From: Punica granatum
Taxonomy: Eukaryota > Streptophyta > Magnoliopsida > Myrtales > Lythraceae
Length of the DNA: 64,000 nt
Reading direction: 5' to 3'
Assembly: GCF_007655135.1 (NCBI RefSeq)
Contig: NC_045129.1
Location: forward strand, 20,868,274 to 20,932,273
The translations under genes and the position numbers were made by a program. This document shows, piece by piece, positions 57,406 through 64,000 of this stretch. The notes beneath the pieces were generated by a model. The model worked only from the letters and a program-made list of their open reading frames with translations, was not told the DNA's origin and did not search any database. Position 1 is the stretch's first letter; each line of letters starts with the position of its first letter.

Positions 57406-60400
57406 TCACGGATAGTATTTCTTAAGAGCATCAGCATTGACCGGAAGAGCGTTCTCGTTTCCGTCCATATCGTTGAGAATGATTGCCCCTCCATCAAAGA
57501 CTTCTTTAACGATAAATGGACCGTCGTACTTGTAAGCGAACTTGCCCCTAGAATCTGGGGCGATGTGTAAAACTTTTCGCAAGACGAGGTCGCTGGGGCT
57601 GAACTTGCGAGGACGAACTTTTTTGTTGAATGTTCGAGCCATTCTTTGCTGATAGCACTGACCGTGGCAAAGTGCAGTTAGCCGCTTCTCGTCGATGAGA
57701 TTAAGCTGTTCATAGCGTTGCTTCGCCCATTCTGCTTCCTCGAGTTTGGACTCGGCAAGAACCCTCATGGAGGGAATCTCCACTTCGATTGGAAGAACCG
57801 CTTCCATGCCGTAGACCAAAGAATACGGGGTTGCCCCGGTGGATGAGCGGATAGAAGTCCGATATGCCAAGAGTGCAAACGGGAGCATCTCATGCCAGTC
57901 CTTGTAATTCACCGTCATTTTTTCGATGATTTTCTTTATATTCTTATTCGCTGCCTCTACCGCACCATTCATTTGTGGACGATATGGAGAGGAATTACGA
58001 TGTTGGATCCTGAACTGTGCACAGAGCTCGTCAATGAGCTTATTATTCAGGTTCTTGGCATTGTCGGTGATGAGAGTCGCAGGGACCCCGTATCGCGCAA
58101 TGATGTCGCGTTTGAGGAAGCGAGCCACGGCCTTTGCAGTGACTGACGCAAGGGTGATAGCTTCGATCCACTTGGTGAAGTAATCGATAGCTACCAGTAT
58201 GAACAAATGTCCATTGGATGCTTTAGGGTTGACTGGACCAATCACGTCCATGCCCCACATTGAAAATGGCCACGGAGCAGCCATTGGATGGAGCTCGTTG
58301 GGTGGTGCTCTGATCTGATTCGCGTAGACTTGACACAAGTGACAGTGTCTGACATGCTTGACGCAGTCGGTCTCCATGGTAGACCAGAAGTACCCGAGTC
58401 GCATGAGCTTCTTTGCTAGCATGAGTCCATTCATATGAGGTCCCCAATTTCCTTCGTGCACTTCTTCCATGAGGCGTTGTGCCTCATTCTCGTCGACACA
58501 CCGAAGTAGTGTAGCATCGAATGAACGGCGGTAGAGAGTCTCGCCACTCAGGAAAAAGTGTGCCGCAATGCGGCGTAGAGTCCTCCGGTCATGACGATCG
58601 GTGAACGCTGGGAATTGACCTGTTTGCAGCAAGTGCTTGATGTCTGCGTACCACGGTTTGCCGTCAACAGCATCAATTACATCGCAATGGGCAGGGCCCT
58701 GAGCAATCTCAAACTCGAGAGGTTCTATGAGATTCTCCTTCGTAATGCTCACCATGGATGCGAGCGTTGCAAGTGCATCTGCGAACTGGTTCTTCATGCG
58801 TGGGGTGTACGTAAATGAGATATCTTTGAAGTTCTCTGTCAACTCTTCGAGGTACTCATGATATGGCACCAACTTTGGATCTTTCGTCTTCCATTGTTTA
58901 AGCGTCTGGAAGATTGTGAGCATAGAATCGCCAAACACTTTTAACTCCTTGACTTTGAGGTAGATTGCGGCCTGCAAACCGAGGATACAAGCTTCATATT
59001 CGGCTATGTTGTTGGTGCAAGGGAAATCAATCTTCGCTGCAACAGGGAAATGACGCCCCTCAGGGGATATCAGCACCGCGCCGATACCAGACCCAGTGGA
59101 ATTGACTGCACCGTCAAAGTACATCTTCCATCCTAGAGTCTCTTCCTCATCACTCACTTGGAGGATCCTTTCATCTGGAAAGTTAGGGTTGATCGGTGTG
59201 TCGTCCTCGATCGGAAACTCCGCTAGATGATCTGCAATTGCTTGGCCCTTCACTGACGTGCGTGATACGTATTCGATGTCATACTCCGTCAGTTGGCAAC
59301 GCCATTTTGCTATGTTCCTCATGGAGGACGGACTGCTGAGTAGATACTTCAAAGGATCTGTCTTTGACAGCAGGCGAACAGTATGGTAGAGAGTGTATTG
59401 CCGGAGCCTTTGCATGACCCAAACGAGTGCGCAACACATCTTCTCTATCTCAGGGTAGTTGGACTCCCCTTCAGTGAACTTTTTGCTTAAATAATAAATT
59501 GCTCGCTCTGCATGAGAGGAATCGTCCTTTTGCCCTAACATGCATCCGATGGATTGTCGGCGTACTGTCAGGTACAGAATGAGAGGACGATCCGGTGAAG
59601 GTGGAACCAACACCGGTGGCTGAACTAGGTATGCCTTGACTGTATCAAAAGCTTTCTGACACTCGTCATCCCATTCAACCGCTGCGTTTTTGCGAAGCAA
59701 ACGGAAGAGTGGTTGGCACTTGTCTGTTAAATTTGCAATGAAACGTGCGATGTAATTCAGCCGTCCTAGGAAACTCCTTACTTCGCGCACTGTCGATGGA
59801 GGGGGCAATTCCATGATCGCCTTGACTTTGTCGGGATCAACCTCGATGCCCTTTTCGCTGACTACAAACCCTAGCAATTTTCCTGACTTGACGCCGAAAG
59901 TGCATTTCGTTGGGTTGAGTCGGAGTTTGTACTTCCTGAGACGATCAAATAGCCGCCTGAGGTTGACAAGATGATCTTCACCTGCTTTGGACTTTGCAAT
60001 CATGTCGTCGACGTAAACCTCTATCTCTTTATGCATCATGTCATGAAATAGAGTGACCATTGCCCGCTGATAGGTTGCCCCAGCGTTTTTGAGACCAAAA
60101 GGCATGACCTTGTAACAAAACGTACCCCACATCGTGATGAACGTCGTTTTGATCTTATCCTCCTCGGCCATCTGAATCTGATTGTATCCAGAGAAACCAT
60201 CCATGAAGGAGAATTGTGTGTGGCGTGCTGTATTGTCCACCAAGACGTCGATATGGGGCAGCGGGAAGTTATCCTTAGGACTGGCCTTGTTAAGGTCTCG
60301 ATAGTCGATGCAGACTCTGACCTTCCCATTCTTCTTTTCCACTGGCACCACGTTAGCTACCCATTCAGAGTAATTGCATACCTCTAAGAATCCCGCATCC

Positions 60401-60719
60401 ACCTGGCATATCGGTATAAGACCAAGCGAAGACCTCTTGATACTCTGACAAGAAATCGATCATCCGGGCTCTCTGTGCGGGGTCGAGATCCGTCCCGATC
60501 CTTAGGGTGCGTTGCTCTTCTGTGGTGCCTATGTTGATCTCTTCTGTTGGCTCGATCGAAGTGAGTTGATGGTTTTCAAGACGATGCAAACTCTCTTCTA
60601 TCTCGGGCACGCGACCGTCCTCGTCAAGTCCTTCCCCGAAGTATATGGGTAGGGACTTTGTGAGGTGTGTTTCGGACGAATTCGAATCGTTGCATCGGTG
60701 ATTTGGATTCGATTGGAGC
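57406..60719 (-). pseudogene. pol: E6 pol: RT, RNase H, second RNase H, integrase (one deletion)
   Basis: The clearest pol in the window: 998 codons are open from 60402 to the stop at 57406. Residues within that frame: RT FMDGFSGY (D68) and YVDD (130-133); first RNase H around 265-380; second RNase H about 425-550 with its likely catalytic D430, E468, D492 and D542; integrase zinc-binding H649, H656, C687, C690; integrase core D719, D780, E816; C-terminal domain to ALKKYYP. In the first RNase H the usual catalytic aspartate position reads LYLTVRRQS, so this domain is probably inactive and the second one takes its place. The N-terminal linker (60719-60405) ends at a deletion of about 128 bases near 60402, which removes the segment after DMPG and shifts the frame. 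Otherwise I see no break. Confidence 0.95.
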
Positions 60720-60911
60720 CTGGACACGAAAGCGAATTGTTTTAGAAATTAAAAGATGCTAGAAGTAAGCATAAGAGAGAGAATCTAGACACAAAAATTC
60801 AAAAAGCATGTAGGGATTTTATTAACAAGCAATAACAAAAACCCCTCTTATGTTGTGTGTCTTATGGCGTTGCCGACACACAGGTAGCATTATCTATAAA
60901 GACCGTCTTAC
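60720..60911 (-). other. E6 predicted intron between gag-pro and pol
   Basis: 192 nt, 5' site GATGT|GTAAGA, 3' site TTTCGTGTCCAG|GCTCC. The codon that is ATG at this place in E1 is GTG here, which argues against a separate start for pol. Hairpin TGTGT/ACACA at 60880-60856. Confidence 0.85.
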
Positions 60912-63900
60912 ACATCGGCAACTACGGCCGAGTAGAGCGGAACTGAAGTCCAGTTGGTAAGCTCCTCATCCTCCCGTACAGGGCGGATATGAACCCTGGA
61001 AGATGTCTCCTCAGTGACGGCATATATGGTTGGCAAAGCCAAAAACGCTTCAACTGCATCCGAAGAGAAGTCATCTGTTTCAGTGATTGGGCTATCGGAG
61101 GTGCCTCCCATGATCTGCGGTGGTGCTGCAAAAAACTGTGAGAGTGGTGGAACCAGAATGCCCCTGAAGAGCTTTTCGTAATGTACAGCAAGGCGGTGTA
61201 GATGCTTTCCACGGCGAGACTGCACGATCTCATGACAGGAGGGGCGAAAGCCAAGTCCCCTCCTATTTTGCGTATTCCTCCATTTCAATCGGTCAAAGGA
61301 TTCCCTGTGCACGTGCCCCAAGTCCAGTTCCGGGGACGTAATCGTTCTTCAACAGAACCTTTCCAATCATACGATCGGTTCGTGATGGACCGACTTTTCC
61401 GTAGTCTCGGATTACGGAAATCGTGTCGAAAGAGTGAAAGGGAAGATTCTGATCTTCTCCAATGCTGATGTAAGGAACGGCTGTCTCCTTGTAGACTGCG
61501 TAGTCTTCCTCACCGTTGACAGTGATAAGCTTACCTTCGACGAAGAACTTCAGTTTCTGGTGCAGCGACGAAGGAACAGCGCCGGCGGCGTGAATCCATG
61601 GTCTCCCGAGCAAGAGACTGAAAGCATTGGGTATCTCGAGGATCTGAAAGGTGACAGAGAATGAGCAAGGACCCACATCGATCAGGAGATCGATTTCTCC
61701 ATTCACTTCTCTCCTAGAGCCATCAAAGGCTCGAACAGTGGTCTTGCTTGCACGGATGCGGCTCATGTCCACGTTCATCTGTTTCAGTGTGGAGACGGGG
61801 CAAACGTTGAGAGCAGAGCCGTTGTCGATCATGACTCGACCAACAATGTGATTGTTGCACTTACAGACTATGTGCAATGCCCGTAAGTGTTCCTGACCTT
61901 CGGATGGAAGCTCATCATCTGCAAAGGATATCTGATTCGAGAAGATTGAACTAACAGTCTGCTCGATATTATCCGGTGCCGTGTCTTTTGGGACTTGTGC
62001 CGCGGTGAGGACTTTCAACAAAGCATTCCGATGCGGCTCGGAGCTCAAAAGCAACGCGAGGAGCGAGATATGGGCGGGTGACTTGCCCATTTGCTCCACC
62101 ACTTTGTACTCACTTGCCTTGATCACTTTCATGAAAGCTTCCGCTTCTTGATCGGTGACCTTCTTTGTAAAGACTGGCACGGCTTCTGGAACGGCTGAGG
62201 ATGTAATAACAGGGGCTTTCCCTTTGTCTGTAGACTCTGGACCCTGATAAACTCGTCCTGAGCGCGTGATGCCCATCGCACTCATCTCATGCTCCATGTT
62301 GGCAACCTCATTCCCATAATCCCAGGGAACTCGACGGTCTTGGTATGGCTCCTTCGCAAGAACCTCGATAACGAATGGGACGTCAGATGTAAATGCATCA
62401 TTTGTCGGAGCATAATTGACAATAAAGGGAATTGAGGTCTTCTGCGCGTCTTCTTCCTCTTTGATAGAAGCGATGCTGATCATGTTGATAGAAGGTCCTG
62501 AACCTGATCCATGATCGGGGAGAGGGTTTGCGCGGACATTCGGTGGCTTCACTTCATTAAAGGAGATTTGCCTTGCGTCGATCAACTCCTGAATTTTATT
62601 CCGGAGTGTCCAGCAATTGTCGAGGGTATGACCAGGAGCACCCCGATGGAATTCACAGTGTAAGTTCTGATTCTGCACTGCGGGGTCAAAGTTGGGACCA
62701 GGCGCTTCTGTTCTGATCTTGTTGCCTGCAAGAAGCTGCCTGAATATGTGAGAGAGAGGGGCTGGTAAAGTGGTGTACTGCTTGCGTGGACGCGGTTGTG
62801 CAACTTTGTCCTGATAAGTTCTGGGGGCTGGAGCACGTTGAACCGACTGAGGAGATCTCGAAGCCGGGGGTCTACCTTGTTGAGCCTGAGCAGGAATATG
62901 CTGTTGCGGAAGTTGCGACTGGATAACAGTTGGCGGGGTTGGGAAATAAGCCTGCGATGTTTGGTAGGGCTGCACATAATGCACGGGATGTGCATATGCC
63001 TGGGGAGTCTGTAATGCAGGAGTATAGTCCACCGAAATCGGCTGTGAAGCCTGATATCCGGAGTTGACGGCGCCAATAGTCATGTCTTTGCTTCTCCTGG
63101 AGGTTCCAGCAGTCTGCTTCTTTGACGTCTCTCCATCCTTTTTCGTTGATGGGCCTTCGATTCTTCCTAACTTAACACCCATGTCAAGCTTCTTTCCTGC
63201 CTCGATCAAGTCCGAGAAGGAGGAAATATGAGCCAGGAGATGTGAGTAATACGCGCCTCTGAGTGTGGAGTGGAACAGCTGAACTTGTTGTCGCTCAGTG
63301 ATTGGAGGAATGTGCTTTGCTGCTCTTCCTCTCCATTCCGTTGCGTATGCTTCGAAAGCTTGACCCTCCTTCATCTCTGTCATGCTGAGATCGAGAAGGG
63401 TAGGAGGTGTTTCCGCACAAAATCGATACTGGTCGAGGAACTTCTGAGAAAGATCTGTCCATGTAGGGACATCGCCGGCTTTCAGGGTCATAAACCAATC
63501 TAGCGCCGATCCCATAAGACTATCTTGGAAAGTCTGAATGACGAATTCCTCATAATCCCAGTATGAGAGCATTTTGCTCTGATAATGACGGAGATGATGC
63601 CGAGGGTCTCTGGTCCCATCATATCTTTTGAACTCTGGAATTTTGATCTTAGGGGGCAGCCGCATGCCTGGAAAGAGATTCCAGTCACTGTCACTGAAAT
63701 CGAAACGGGGGTTGCCTACTTGGAGGGCTCGAATGGTTTCCTCCATTCTCTTTATTCTCCTCTCCTGTTCATTCTCCGCTTCGAGAGGAACGTTTGTCGG
63801 TAGAGCTGGAGGGGCAGCCTGAGTAGGCGTGCCCGGTTCAGTGGGAGGAATGTTTAGGGGCGGTGGAGCAGGGTAAGAAAAGCTTATTTGGGGTTGTGGA

Positions 63901-64000
63901 GTTTGGAAAGGAAATTGGTCTGCAGTGGAAACAGGAGCCTGTGCGATCGTGACCGGAGGAACTGTCGGTGGTGGCACAGTATAGATTGGAGGATGCATTG
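60908..64000 (-). pseudogene. gag-pro: E6 gag-pro, 5' end outside the window (nearly open)
   Basis: One frame is open from the right edge to 61293, 901 codons counting from an internal ATG at 63998. Residues from there: proline-rich region 1-70; short coiled coil around 75-93; gag domain about 115-270 (FPGMRLPPKIKI, ALDWFMTLKAGD); zinc knuckle C448, H451, H457, C462; protease active site D725 in DNGSALNV, with LLGRPW about 70 residues on; G-patch-like segment from about 875. It is broken at the end: a TGA at 61293-61295 where relatives have CGA, and a one-base gain near 61267. The rest of the tail (to VVADV at 60908) is in the shifted frame. The stop TAA lies in the 5' splice site. Confidence 0.93.

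Larger units (their letters stand above)
51089..64000 (-). mobile_element. E6: minus-strand Tat/Ogre-like element, 3' LTR to gag
   Basis: Same subfamily as E1. From the right edge it carries most of gag-pro, intron, pol, hairpin array, 3' UTR with a 30-bp repeat, polypurine tract and a complete 3' LTR. Its coding region is the best preserved in the window. It inserted into E5 pol; the five bases before its LTR are CCCCC (51084-51088). ORF1, leader and 5' LTR lie outside the window. Confidence 0.94.

Overview
This window comes from a plant nuclear genome, almost certainly a eudicot, and it is made entirely of nested long terminal repeat (LTR) retrotransposons. I see no host gene. All coding remnants belong to one Ty3/gypsy type, the Tat/Ogre-like group. 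Its signs here are LTRs of 4.6-5.4 kb, an extra ORF upstream of gag, Gag-protease and pol in separate reading blocks, two RNase H domains in pol, an integrase without a chromodomain, and long 3' untranslated regions full of tandem repeats. The protein style reminds me of elements annotated in Myrtales such as pomegranate; that is memory, not evidence.

Layout (E1-E6 are my names). 1-169: 3' end of a plus-strand LTR, probably the 5' LTR of E2. 174-21772: E1, minus strand, nearly complete (3' LTR 174-4695, 3' UTR, pol, intron, gag-pro, ORF1, leader, primer-binding site, 5' LTR 16373-21772). 21773-33106: the rest of E2, plus strand, which E1 interrupted inside gag-pro; it ends with a full 3' LTR at 28138-33106. 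33107-36942: E3, plus strand, only 3' UTR, polypurine tract and the first 40 bases of its LTR. 36943-45434: E4, two partial minus-strand LTRs fused at about 40157. 45435-51088: E5, plus strand, from the end of ORF1 into the first RNase H, where E6 interrupts it. 51089-64000: E6, minus strand, 3' LTR to gag, running off the right edge.

How the parts work together. The LTR gives promoter and RNA ends, a primer-binding site and polypurine tract prime the two DNA strands, Gag-protease makes and matures the particle, and RT, RNase H and integrase copy and insert the element. In all four copies that cover it, Gag-protease ends at a stop codon lying inside a 5' splice site. A conserved intron of 190-212 nt then ends at a 3' splice site that restores the pol frame, so splicing would choose between Gag-Pro and Gag-Pro-Pol. 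Every coding region carries stops, frameshifts or deletions, so no copy here looks autonomous.

The most unusual signal is a five-hairpin array just after pol in E1, E2 and E6. The order is the same in each. Stem sequences differ between hairpins and copies while pairing is kept, and most hairpins end in GCAAAA. A second small hairpin with paired substitutions sits inside the intron. Both look like selected RNA structures whose function I cannot name.
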